From positions 1 through 5,757 of the forward strand of contig JAAXVQ010000152.1 in the NCBI GenBank assembly GCA_013335425.1: DNA of 5,757 bases, read 5' to 3'. A program made the translations under genes and the position numbers. Source of the DNA: Candidatus Firestoneibacteriota bacterium (GTDB lineage: Bacteria > Oederibacteriota > JAAXVQ01). Below, piece by piece: positions 1-4,533 of the stretch. Every line of letters starts with the position of its first letter. Position 1 is the stretch's first letter. Below the pieces are notes generated by a model that was given only the letters and a program-made list of their open reading frames with translations, ran no database searches and was not told the origin of the DNA.

Positions 1-433
1 CCGCGCTGCTGGTGAATTTGGCGGCTTGGGCCGTTATATCGGCGCCTGTATACAACTTCCCGCTGTTTAAAATAGCGGCCGTGGCCACCTGCGTGATGTT
101 GATCTGATAGGTGCCCTGGGTCGGCTGGCTGCCGGTCACCACGCCCTGGACGACGCCGCTGTTGGTGCTGGTGGCTTTGCTCTGGGAAAAAAACGGCAGG
201 GACGAATCCCCGAACTGCTTGACCACCGTATCGAGCGTGCTCAATTTCGAGAGCAGGTTGCTGATGATCGTGCTTTTGGCCGAGTCGTCGTCGCTTTTGT
301 TCTGCAGTTGGGTTTCGGGTTCCCGGGCCAGGGTCATGAGTTTGGTTATGATGCTGCTGGTATCCAAACCCGTAACCAACCCGGCTTCATACATGCTGGG
401 CAGGTACAAGGATGCTGTGGACGAGGTGGTCAT
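1..433 (-). CDS. fliD: FliD, flagellar filament cap protein (N-terminal part, 3' end outside window)
   Basis: FliD is the filament cap (hook-associated protein 2), a complex at the distal filament tip that helps secreted flagellin subunits fold into the growing filament. My reading of the minus strand from the ATG at 431-433 gives 144 residues, open to the window edge, beginning MTTSSTASLYLPSMYEAGLV. The stretch GLVTGLDTSSIITKLMTLAR at about residues 18-37 is the hallmark of the FliD N-terminal domain, and the following Glu/Gln/Lys/Ser-rich part fits its coiled D0 segment. A GGAGG ribosome binding site (440-444) six bases upstream favours this ATG over the internal one at 392-394, which has no such site. 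It sits downstream of the flagellin 2 terminator and has its own sigma-28-like promoter, so it is probably transcribed separately. The C-terminal domain cannot be assessed. The family call is firm. Confidence 0.93.
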   Translation of the reverse strand, partial: MTTSSTASLYLPSMYEAGLVTGLDTSSIITKLMTLAREPETQLQNKSDDDSAKSTIISNLLSKLSTLDTVVKQFGDSSLPFFSQSKATSTNSGVVQGVVTGSQPTQGTYQINITQVATAAILNSGKLYTGADITAQAAKFTSSA

Positions 434-439
434 GACGGG

Positions 440-444
440 CCTCC
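440..444 (-). promoter_or_regulatory. Ribosome binding site of fliD
   Basis: GGAGG on the minus strand lies six bases upstream of the ATG at 433 and fixes the fliD start. It is embedded in GCC-GGA-GGC (439-447), a minimal three-pair stem that would hold GGA in a triloop. This is too small to call a regulatory hairpin by itself, but it resembles the GGA-presenting structures of the other leaders in the window. Confidence 0.7.
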
Positions 445-478
445 GGCAAAAACTAACTTCCCTAACTACTCACTTATA

Positions 479-505
479 TTATCGTATCCGGAGACGATTT
501 CCTTA
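479..505 (-). promoter_or_regulatory. Sigma-28 (FliA/SigD)-type promoter of fliD
   Basis: On the minus strand, TAAG (502-505), a 15-base spacer and TACGATAA (479-486) match the flagellar sigma factor consensus TAAA-N15-GCCGATAA at three of four and six of eight positions. Transcription would start near 470-473, giving a leader of roughly 38 bases before the fliD ATG. It follows directly after the flagellin 2 terminator, where a new promoter is needed. The same bases also read as TTAAGG-N17-GATAAT, so a housekeeping-sigma promoter is an alternative. The near-identical arrangement upstream of flagellin 2 favours the flagellar sigma factor. Confidence 0.65.
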
Positions 506-519
506 AGGCGGGAGCCCGG

Positions 520-559
520 AAAAAACCAGAGGGGCTGCCCCGGAGGAACAGCCCCTCTG
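520..559 (-). terminator. Intrinsic terminator of flagellin 2
   Basis: A perfect 11-bp inverted repeat, CAGAGGGGCTG (527-537) against CAGCCCCTCTG (549-559), has an 11-base loop. On the minus strand it is followed, after one G, by six T residues (complement of 520-525). It lies 32 bases after the flagellin 2 stop codon and is a textbook rho-independent terminator for minus-strand transcription. There is no T tract on the plus strand, so it appears unidirectional. Confidence 0.9.
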
Positions 560-591
560 TCTTGGCCGTAGCTGTCGTCTTGCGTCGCGGC

Positions 592-1416
592 TTACTTCAG
601 CAGGCTCAGCACCGCTTGCGGCTGCGAGTTGGCTTGCGCCAACATCGCCACGTCCGCCTGTTGCAGGATCTGCAGGCGCGTGAGGTTGGAAATTTCCGAA
701 GCCATGTCCACGTCGCGGATGCTGCTTTCCGACGCCGTGGTGTTGGTGATGGAGGTGTCGATGTTGCGGATGGTGTGTTGGAGGCGGTTTTCAACCACAC
801 CGATCGAACCGCGGTTGGTGGCGACGGTGTCGATGGCGGTGTTGGTGGTGGTGATGGCCGTCAAGGCGTTGGCCACCGTGTCCACCGCGGTGGCGGTCAT
901 GCCCAGCGTATTGACCGAGGTGCTGCTGATGGCGACGTTGATCTGGTTGTCCGCGGCCGCGGCGGCGCCCACTTGCAGGTTGCCGCTCAAGGTCCCGTCC
1001 AGCAAGGTCTTGGTGTTGAAGGTCACGTTGGTGGCGATGCGGTCCAATTCGCTCTTTAACGCCGTGACTTCGTTGTTCATCGTCGTGCGGTTGCCGGCGG
1101 TCAGCGTGACATCGTTGGCAGAACGCACGGCCAGGGTGTTGATGCGCTGCAGAATCGAGCTGACTTCATTGAGCGCGCCCTCCGCCGTCTGCAACATGGA
1201 AATGCCTTCCTGGGCGTTGGTTTTGGCCGTCTGCAGACCGTTGATCTGAGCACGAAACTTTTCCGAAATGGCCAAACCCGAAGCGTCGTCCGCCGCGGTG
1301 TTGATGCGCAAACCGGTGGAAAGTTTTTGCAAGGACGAGGAGACCAACTTCGTCGTCTGGTCCATTGCGTTCAAGCCGTTGATCGAGTTCAAATTGTGGT
1401 TGATTGCGAATCCCAT
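592..1416 (-). CDS. Flagellin 2, filament subunit
   Basis: Flagellin is exported through the flagellar type III apparatus and polymerises into the filament. The 274-residue product starts MGFAINHNLNSINGLN and is a compact flagellin with only the conserved D0/D1 core: an N-terminal helical domain (about residues 3-140, including LQRINTLAVRSAN at 89-101) and a C-terminal helical domain (about 190-274, including SSIRDVDMASEISNLTRLQI). The roughly 50 residues between them are Thr/Ala/Asn-rich, and there is no large surface D2/D3 insertion. The ATG is set by GGAGGA eight bases upstream. By hand alignment it matches flagellin 1 without gaps at about 86% identity, with an identical last 51 residues apart from flagellin 1's extra terminal Gly. 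It has its own sigma-28-like promoter, structured leader and terminator, so it can be expressed independently. Family assignment is very firm; whether it is the major or minor subunit is unknown, so I give no gene symbol. Confidence 0.96.
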   Translation of the reverse strand: MGFAINHNLNSINGLNAMDQTTKLVSSSLQKLSTGLRINTAADDASGLAISEKFRAQINGLQTAKTNAQEGISMLQTAEGALNEVSSILQRINTLAVRSANDVTLTAGNRTTMNNEVTALKSELDRIATNVTFNTKTLLDGTLSGNLQVGAAAAADNQINVAISSTSVNTLGMTATAVDTVANALTAITTTNTAIDTVATNRGSIGVVENRLQHTIRNIDTSITNTTASESSIRDVDMASEISNLTRLQILQQADVAMLAQANSQPQAVLSLLK

Positions 1417-1424
1417 GATACGGT

Positions 1425-1430
1425 TCCTCC
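1425..1430 (-). promoter_or_regulatory. Ribosome binding site of flagellin 2, possible CsrA site
   Basis: GGAGGA on the minus strand sits eight bases before the ATG at 1416, the same sequence and spacing as in flagellin 1. It carries two GGA triplets, the core of CsrA recognition, and lies in the context CATGGAGGA shared by both flagellin genes. CsrA bound here would block ribosome access. The ribosome binding role is clear; the CsrA role is inference from the nearby csrA/fliW genes and the upstream GGA hairpin. Confidence 0.8.
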
Positions 1431-1442
1431 ATGAATTTTATC

Positions 1443-1456
1443 CGGCATCCCTGCCG
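1443..1456 (-). promoter_or_regulatory. GGA-tetraloop hairpin in flagellin 2 leader (putative CsrA upstream site)
   Basis: The minus strand reads CGGCA-GGGA-TGCCG: a perfect five-pair stem with a GGGA tetraloop, so GGA is presented single-stranded. The loop begins 18 bases upstream of the ribosome binding site. CsrA dimers bind pairs of GGA motifs in leaders of this kind, one in a hairpin loop and one at the ribosome binding site. The flagellin 1 leader has the equivalent hairpin with the same GGCA/TGCC stem core. The structure is seen in the sequence; the protein binding is inferred. Confidence 0.6.
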
Positions 1457-1573
1457 TATCTTGCTTCCAGGACTTCGCGCAACGCGGGGGAAGGCTTGAC
1501 GCCGGCCGGACGCAACTCACTTCTCCCTTTTCGATGGTGCCTGGTTTCAAGATCTTCTCTACCTTCCCTGAGG

Positions 1574-1600
1574 TTTTCGTATCAACGGTAGGATTTCTTA
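1574..1600 (-). promoter_or_regulatory. Sigma-28 (FliA/SigD)-type promoter of flagellin 2
   Basis: On the minus strand, TAAG (1597-1600), a 15-base spacer and TACGAAAA (1574-1581) give the same layout as the fliD promoter, TAAG-N15-TACGATAA; the spacers also both end in GA. The match to the -10 consensus GCCGATAA is five of eight. Transcription would begin near 1567, giving a leader of about 150 bases that includes the GGA hairpin. A promoter is expected here because flagellin 1 ends in a strong terminator upstream. Confidence 0.6.
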
Positions 1601-1633
1601 AATAATTCTTGTTGGGAATTGATTTTATTAATT

Positions 1634-1675
1634 CCCCTCCCCAGGATTTGGCGGGAGGGGACGAAGGGGAGGGGG
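1634..1675. repeat. C-rich/G-rich inverted repeat with two competing arms
   Basis: CCCCTCCC(C) at 1634-1642 on the plus strand can pair with GGGAGGGG at 1653-1660 (eight pairs, 11-base loop) or with GGGGAGGGG at 1666-1674 (nine pairs). The two G arms cannot both be used at once. The minus strand lacks a following T tract, so this is not an intrinsic terminator. It could be a copy of a dispersed palindromic repeat, but one window cannot show that. Confidence 0.6.
1653..1675 (+). other. Potential G-quadruplex motif
   Basis: The plus strand has four G runs of 3, 4, 4 and 5 residues separated by loops of 1, 5 and 1 bases, which meets the usual G3+ N1-7 rule for a quadruplex. It lies on the template strand for flagellin transcription, between the flagellin 1 terminator and the flagellin 2 promoter. 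Folding is not shown by the sequence alone. Confidence 0.55.
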
Positions 1676-1762
1676 TAAAAGCTTTGTTTTTAAAGGGTTT
1701 TTAAGCGCGATGGCACCTCTAAATATTCGGACCCCCAGTACCTGGTCGAAGTCTGTGAAAAT

Positions 1763-1800
1763 AAAAAGGGCTGTCCCCTTTTGGGGGAACAGCCCTTTTT
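1763..1800. terminator. Strong intrinsic terminator after flagellin 1
   Basis: AAAAAGGGCTGT (1763-1774) and ACAGCCCTTTTT (1789-1800) are perfect 12-bp inverted repeats. The stem continues inward with CCCC (1775-1778) against GGGG (1784-1787), leaving one bulged A and a loop of five. The A and T runs at the two ends supply a U tract on either strand, so it could terminate in both directions, though no plus-strand gene is visible to need it. It begins 21 bases after the flagellin 1 stop codon. Confidence 0.93.
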
Positions 1801-1821
1801 CCTTCAGGTCTGAACTATTCC

Positions 1822-2649
1822 TTACCCTTTGAGCAGGCTCAAAACCGCCTGCGGCTGGGAATTGGCCTGCGCCAGCATGGCTACGTCGGCTTGCTGCAGG
1901 ATCTGGAGTCGGGTGAGGTTGGAGATTTCGGAGGCCATGTCCACATCCCGGATGCTGCTTTCCGACGCCGTCGTGTTGGTAACGGACGTATCTAAGTTCG
2001 TGATCGTGTGCTGCAGACGGTTCTGCACCACGCCGATGCTGCCGCGGGTGGTGGAAACCGTGTCGATCGCGGTGTTGGTGACGCCGATGGCCGTCAGGGC
2101 GTTGGCGGACGTGGTGACATCCGTGGCCGTCAACCCCAAATTGGCCGCCGTAACGCTGCCGATAGACACCGTAATCTGGTTATCGGCGGTTGCTCCGGCA
2201 CCCACCTGCAAATTGCCGCTCAAAGTGCCGTCCAAAAGCACCTTGGTGTTGAAGGTGATGTTTTGCGCGATACGGTCCAACTCCGCTTTCAAGCCTTGCA
2301 CTTCCTGATCCATGGTGACGCGGTTGGCGTTGGTCAAGGTGACGTCGTTGGCTGAACGTACCGCCAGGGTGTTGATGCGCTGCAGGATGGAGCTCACTTC
2401 GTTGAGTGAGCCTTCCGCCGTCTGCAGCATGGAAATGCCTTCTTGCGCATTGATCTTGGCGGTTTGCATACCGTTGATCTGAGCGCGGAACTTCTCCGAA
2501 ATGGCCAGCCCGGAAGCGTCGTCCGCCGCGGTATTGATGCGCAAGCCCGTGGACAACTTCTGCAAGGAAGACGAAACTTGCTTGGTGGTAATGTCCATGG
2601 CGTTCAAGCCGTTGATCGAGTTTAGGTTGTGATTGATTGCAAAGCCCAT
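1822..2649 (-). CDS. Flagellin 1, filament subunit
   Basis: This is a filament subunit like its neighbour flagellin 2, 275 residues when started at the ATG at 2647-2649. The frame stays open upstream to an ATG at 2688, but GGAGGA eight bases before 2649 and the conserved start MGFAINHNLN, shared with flagellin 2, fix the shorter form. Domains: N-terminal D0/D1 (about 3-140, LQRINTLAVRSAN at 89-101) and C-terminal D0/D1 (about 190-275, ending SLLKG). There is no variable outer domain. The positions equivalent to Arg90 and Leu94 of the TLR5-contact region of enteric flagellins are retained (Arg91, Leu95), but recognition cannot be predicted from this. As the flagellin next to csrA and fliW it holds the position of hag in Bacillus. 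The leader has a GGA hairpin and the gene ends at a strong terminator. Differences from flagellin 2 cluster at residues 107-223. Confidence 0.96.
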   Translation of the reverse strand: MGFAINHNLNSINGLNAMDITTKQVSSSLQKLSTGLRINTAADDASGLAISEKFRAQINGMQTAKINAQEGISMLQTAEGSLNEVSSILQRINTLAVRSANDVTLTNANRVTMDQEVQGLKAELDRIAQNITFNTKVLLDGTLSGNLQVGAGATADNQITVSIGSVTAANLGLTATDVTTSANALTAIGVTNTAIDTVSTTRGSIGVVQNRLQHTITNLDTSVTNTTASESSIRDVDMASEISNLTRLQILQQADVAMLAQANSQPQAVLSLLKG

Positions 2650-2657
2650 GATATGTA

Positions 2658-2663
2658 TCCTCC
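2658..2663 (-). promoter_or_regulatory. Ribosome binding site that fixes the flagellin 1 start; possible CsrA site
   Basis: GGAGGA on the minus strand, eight bases before the ATG at 2649, decides against the in-frame ATG at 2688. The 3' AGGAT of this element can also pair with ATCCT just upstream of the GGA hairpin (2693-2697), which would partly hide it. As in flagellin 2, two GGA triplets overlap the ribosome site, as in the lower CsrA site of the Bacillus hag leader. Confidence 0.85.
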
Positions 2664-2677
2664 ATGATGTTTTTCCG

Positions 2678-2693
2678 TTGGCATCCATGCCAA
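2678..2693 (-). promoter_or_regulatory. GGA-tetraloop hairpin in flagellin 1 leader (putative CsrA upstream site)
   Basis: The minus strand reads TTGGCA-TGGA-TGCCAA, a perfect six-pair stem whose TGGA tetraloop displays GGA. The loop starts 21 bases upstream of the GGAGGA ribosome binding site. Known CsrA targets use an upstream GGA hairpin plus a second GGA over the ribosome site, bridged by one CsrA dimer. With csrA and fliW encoded immediately upstream, this is the most convincing CsrA target in the window. Binding itself is inferred. Confidence 0.68.
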
Positions 2694-2829
2694 GGATCGT
2701 GCCGTACAGCGTTTCCTGCTTTTCGTTTTCACGGGTGCCTTTAACTCGCTGGCCACCTCGGCGTCGTCCGCAGGGATCCGATGTTTGCGGTCCCCCGCCC
2801 CTCCTGCGCCGGCCCTCCTTTCCCGGTAT

Positions 2830-2855
2830 ATTTCGCCCTCACAAGACGTCCTTGA
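2830..2855 (-). promoter_or_regulatory. Weak candidate sigma-28-type promoter for flagellin 1
   Basis: On the minus strand TCAA (2852-2855), a 14-base spacer and GGCGAAAT (2830-2837) match TAAA-N14/15-GCCGATAT at three of four and six of eight positions. It overlaps the last codons and stop of csrA and would give a leader of about 170 bases, similar to flagellin 2. The match is poorer than the other two promoters and the spacer is one shorter, so flagellin 1 may instead depend partly on readthrough from csrA; no terminator is seen between them. Confidence 0.25.
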
Positions 2856-3060
2856 TTTTTTTCAGCTCCTCGGGCGTCGTGACTACGGCCGCTTGATTTT
2901 GGGCATGCACCTCGCTGTAAATTTCCTTGCGCAGGATCCGCAGCGAGGCGGGCGCCTTGATGCCCAAACGCACCTGCTCGCCGCTGATTTCCAGCACTTG
3001 GATTTCGATATCATCCCCGAGTATGACAGACTGTTTTTTCTTTCTCGTGAGCACCAGCAT
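2839..3060 (-). CDS. csrA: CsrA, RNA-binding translational regulator
   Basis: CsrA is a small dimeric protein that binds GGA motifs in mRNA leaders and blocks ribosome access; beside flagellar genes its main known target is flagellin mRNA. The 73-residue product begins MLVLTRKKKQSVILGDDIEI. Leu4, Arg6 and Arg44 (in LRILRKEIY) sit at the positions known to form the RNA-binding surface. After the core it has an extended C-terminus (about residues 50-73); Asn55 is present, the residue I recall as important for FliW contact in Bacillus CsrA. The frame is open upstream to 3135, but the canonical N-terminus and AAGGAGG (3070-3076) nine bases upstream set the start at 3060. The start and its ribosome site lie inside fliW with a 50-base overlap, implying translational coupling of the two partners. 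The family call is firm. Confidence 0.96.
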   Translation of the reverse strand: MLVLTRKKKQSVILGDDIEIQVLEISGEQVRLGIKAPASLRILRKEIYSEVHAQNQAAVVTTPEELKKIKDVL

Positions 3061-3514
3061 GACTATCGCCCTCCTTGGCAACTGGTTTGATTTCATCCTT
3101 GAGCAGATGACGGGTTTGGTAGAGCCCGTTTTCATTGACCACCTGAGCGCCCAAAAATTCCCGTTCGTTGATCACGATCGGAGCGAGCAGATTGACCGTG
3201 GTCTGATGCGGGTCCGACGGCACCACCACCACGGCCAGCACCACGGCCGTGTCCTCGGGCGTCAGCTTTAAAAAAGTTTTCTCCGCATCTTTGAGCTCGA
3301 GCTGATAATCGGGCTTGAACACCTGCATGGGCAGCACCACAAAAGCCCACTCCGGCTGATCCACGCACTGCAGCCAAAAATACGGGTTGCTCTCCGGGCG
3401 GTTGATCAGGCAAAACTTCTTGTGATTGGGAAAACCGATGATGCCGCCCGGAAAAGTCAGCAGCTTTTCCTCCGCAATTTCAATTTCCCCGAAATGCCGT
3501 GTTTTGAATTTCAT
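3011..3514 (-). CDS. fliW: FliW, CsrA antagonist and flagellar assembly factor
   Basis: FliW binds CsrA and inhibits its RNA binding non-competitively, and it is itself sequestered by unsecreted flagellin, so flagellin synthesis tracks export. The 167-residue protein shows the family pattern: MKFKTRHFGEIEI at the start, the glycine-rich turn FPGGIIGFPN (21-30), LQCVDQPEWAF (48-58) and TVNLLAPIVIN (106-116). The start is supported by AAGGAG (3524-3529) nine bases upstream. The usual fold ends near residue 143; the remaining polar, Lys/Glu/His-rich tail includes a part (about residues 152-167) encoded in the overlap with csrA, so the tail sequence is constrained by the csrA start. It follows flgL after 86 bases. 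A hairpin with GGA in its loop lies in that gap and may make fliW a CsrA target. The family call is firm. Confidence 0.95.
   Translation of the reverse strand: MKFKTRHFGEIEIAEEKLLTFPGGIIGFPNHKKFCLINRPESNPYFWLQCVDQPEWAFVVLPMQVFKPDYQLELKDAEKTFLKLTPEDTAVVLAVVVVPSDPHQTTVNLLAPIVINEREFLGAQVVNENGLYQTRHLLKDEIKPVAKEGDSHAGAHEKEKTVCHTRG
3070..3076 (-). promoter_or_regulatory. Ribosome binding site of csrA inside fliW
   Basis: AAGGAGG on the minus strand, nine bases upstream of the csrA ATG, lies within the fliW coding sequence. It selects the start at 3060 over the in-frame ATG at 3135. It contains one GGA, so self-repression by CsrA is conceivable but unsupported by any hairpin I can see. Confidence 0.8.
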
Positions 3515-3564
3515 AAGGCAACGCTCCTTTGAAATAAGATGTGTCGGGTTGGAAAGACAGCGGC

Positions 3565-3582
3565 ATTCGGTCCCCTCCGAAT
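3565..3582 (-). promoter_or_regulatory. GGA-hexaloop hairpin between flgL and fliW
   Basis: The minus strand reads ATTCGG-AGGGGA-CCGAAT, a perfect six-pair stem whose loop contains GGA. It lies between the flgL stop (3601) and the fliW ribosome site (3524-3529). No T tract follows, so it is not an intrinsic terminator. It may be a CsrA binding site or an mRNA processing or stabilising element; the distance to the ribosome site (about 42 bases) is longer than in the flagellin leaders. Confidence 0.5.
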
Positions 3583-3600
3583 ACTTGGCGCCACCCCGGA

Positions 3601-4512
3601 CTAGCTTAAAAAATCCATCAACGACTTCTGGTTCAACAGCCGCGCACTACTGGCCATGGCGGCATCATACACATTTTGCGCGGTCGAAAGTTTCACGATG
3701 GCTGCGGCCGCATCCGTGTCGCCGATTTCCGAACTCAACTTGGTCAAAGCCGTTTTCTTGGCCGTCAGGTTGTTGGTGGTGTTTTCCATCATCTTGCTCT
3801 TGTTGCCGAGCTGGGAAACCTCAGTCACCACTTGCGTATGCGCCTTGTCGGTTTCGGAAATCGCCGTACGGATTTGCGCCGTATTGCCCGCACGCAGGGC
3901 ATCCCGCAAGTTGATCAAAGTCGCATAAACATCCGTGCCGGCCGCAGGTTGAAACACCTGGTCCCCGGGCATGTTTTTGTTGACCGTGAGCCCCGAGTCG
4001 ATTTCCACCTGCTCCACGCCGCCGTCCCCGACATAAGTCACGGCCGTGATCTCCCCGGCCACCCGGGTCGCCTGAAACGGCGGCGCTTGCGTTTGAAAAC
4101 CGCCGTAGATGTATTTGCCTTCGGATTGGGTGTTCCCGGTCGAAACCATTTGTTCCAAAATGCTGTTGACCTGGTCGGCCATGGTGTTGCGGTCCTGGGC
4201 GTTGAGGGTCGTATCGTTGGCGGCGCGGATGGCCAAGCTGTTGGCCTGGAGCAGGGAGGAGGTGGTGCCCGTCAGGGTGGTTTCCGAGGCCGAAATCCAA
4301 TTGGCGACATACTGGGTATTGCGCTGGTACTGCGAGATCCCGGCCAAGGATTCGTTGATGTTCACCAAACGCCGGCTTCCCAGCGGATCGTCCGACGGCA
4401 GGTTGATGCTTTTCCCCGTGGAGATCTGATTGTTCAAATCCTGCAAGCGCGCCAGATCGATGTTGAGGTTTTCTATGATCTGGCTGTTGATCATGCTTCC
4501 CGAGACCCGCAT
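3601..4512 (-). CDS. flgL: FlgL, hook-filament junction protein 3
   Basis: FlgL forms the second junction ring between hook and filament, directly beneath flagellin. The 303-residue product starts MRVSGSMINSQIIENLN, the usual FlgL opening, followed by the flagellin-like D0/D1 helical segment with QISTGKSINLPSDDP (29-43). The motif GKYIYGGFQTQAPPF (132-146) corresponds to the conserved GxYxFGG..T..PPF region of FlgL. The C-terminal helix ends LLNQKSLMDFLS, as expected for a protein that packs in the filament core. Length is close to the roughly 300 residues of Bacillus FlgL. The ribosome site is a weaker GAGGTGA (4518-4524) five bases from the ATG. It starts 21 bases after the flgK stop, so the two are almost certainly cotranscribed. 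No oddities seen. Confidence 0.95.
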   Translation of the reverse strand: MRVSGSMINSQIIENLNIDLARLQDLNNQISTGKSINLPSDDPLGSRRLVNINESLAGISQYQRNTQYVANWISASETTLTGTTSSLLQANSLAIRAANDTTLNAQDRNTMADQVNSILEQMVSTGNTQSEGKYIYGGFQTQAPPFQATRVAGEITAVTYVGDGGVEQVEIDSGLTVNKNMPGDQVFQPAAGTDVYATLINLRDALRAGNTAQIRTAISETDKAHTQVVTEVSQLGNKSKMMENTTNNLTAKKTALTKLSSEIGDTDAAAAIVKLSTAQNVYDAAMASSARLLNQKSLMDFLS

Positions 4513-4533
4513 TGCCGTTCACCTCGATTTCTG

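Larger units (their letters stand above)
1417..1821. other. Flagellin intergenic region, no supported gene
   Basis: These 405 bases separate the two flagellin genes. From the flagellin 1 side they hold its terminator, an A/T-rich stretch (about 1680-1730), a G-rich block on the plus strand (1653-1675) facing a C-rich repeat (1634-1642), an A/T-rich promoter region (about 1574-1632) and the flagellin 2 leader. No reading frame here has both a start codon and a ribosome binding site. Confidence 0.75.

Noticed and set aside
562..1249. Overlapping plus-strand frames opposite flagellin 2.
   Set aside because: They are shadows of the flagellin gene; no ribosome site, and low-complexity composition.
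1711..1716. TGGCAC on the plus strand, the -24 half of a sigma-54 promoter.
   Set aside because: No GC or TTGC element follows at the -12 position and no plus-strand gene lies downstream.
1694..1813. A plus-strand open stretch of 39 codons that reads somewhat protein-like (KRDGTSKYSDPQYLVEVC) and ends in TGA at 1811-1813.
   Set aside because: It has no start codon after the preceding in-frame TAA, no ribosome site, and runs through the terminator hairpin. A gene remnant cannot be excluded, but nothing supports it.
2650..2688. A 13-residue N-terminal extension of flagellin 1 from the ATG at 2688.
   Set aside because: The ribosome site at 2658-2663 and the conserved MGFAINHN start place translation at 2649; the extension would read through the GGA hairpin.
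2768..2790. Inverted repeat CCGCA/TGCGG in the flagellin 1 upstream region.
   Set aside because: Five pairs with a 13-base loop are expected by chance in GC-rich DNA; no T tract follows.
3061..3135. A 25-residue N-terminal extension of CsrA from the ATG at 3135.
   Set aside because: CsrA proteins begin at MLVL, and a good ribosome site lies nine bases upstream of that ATG.
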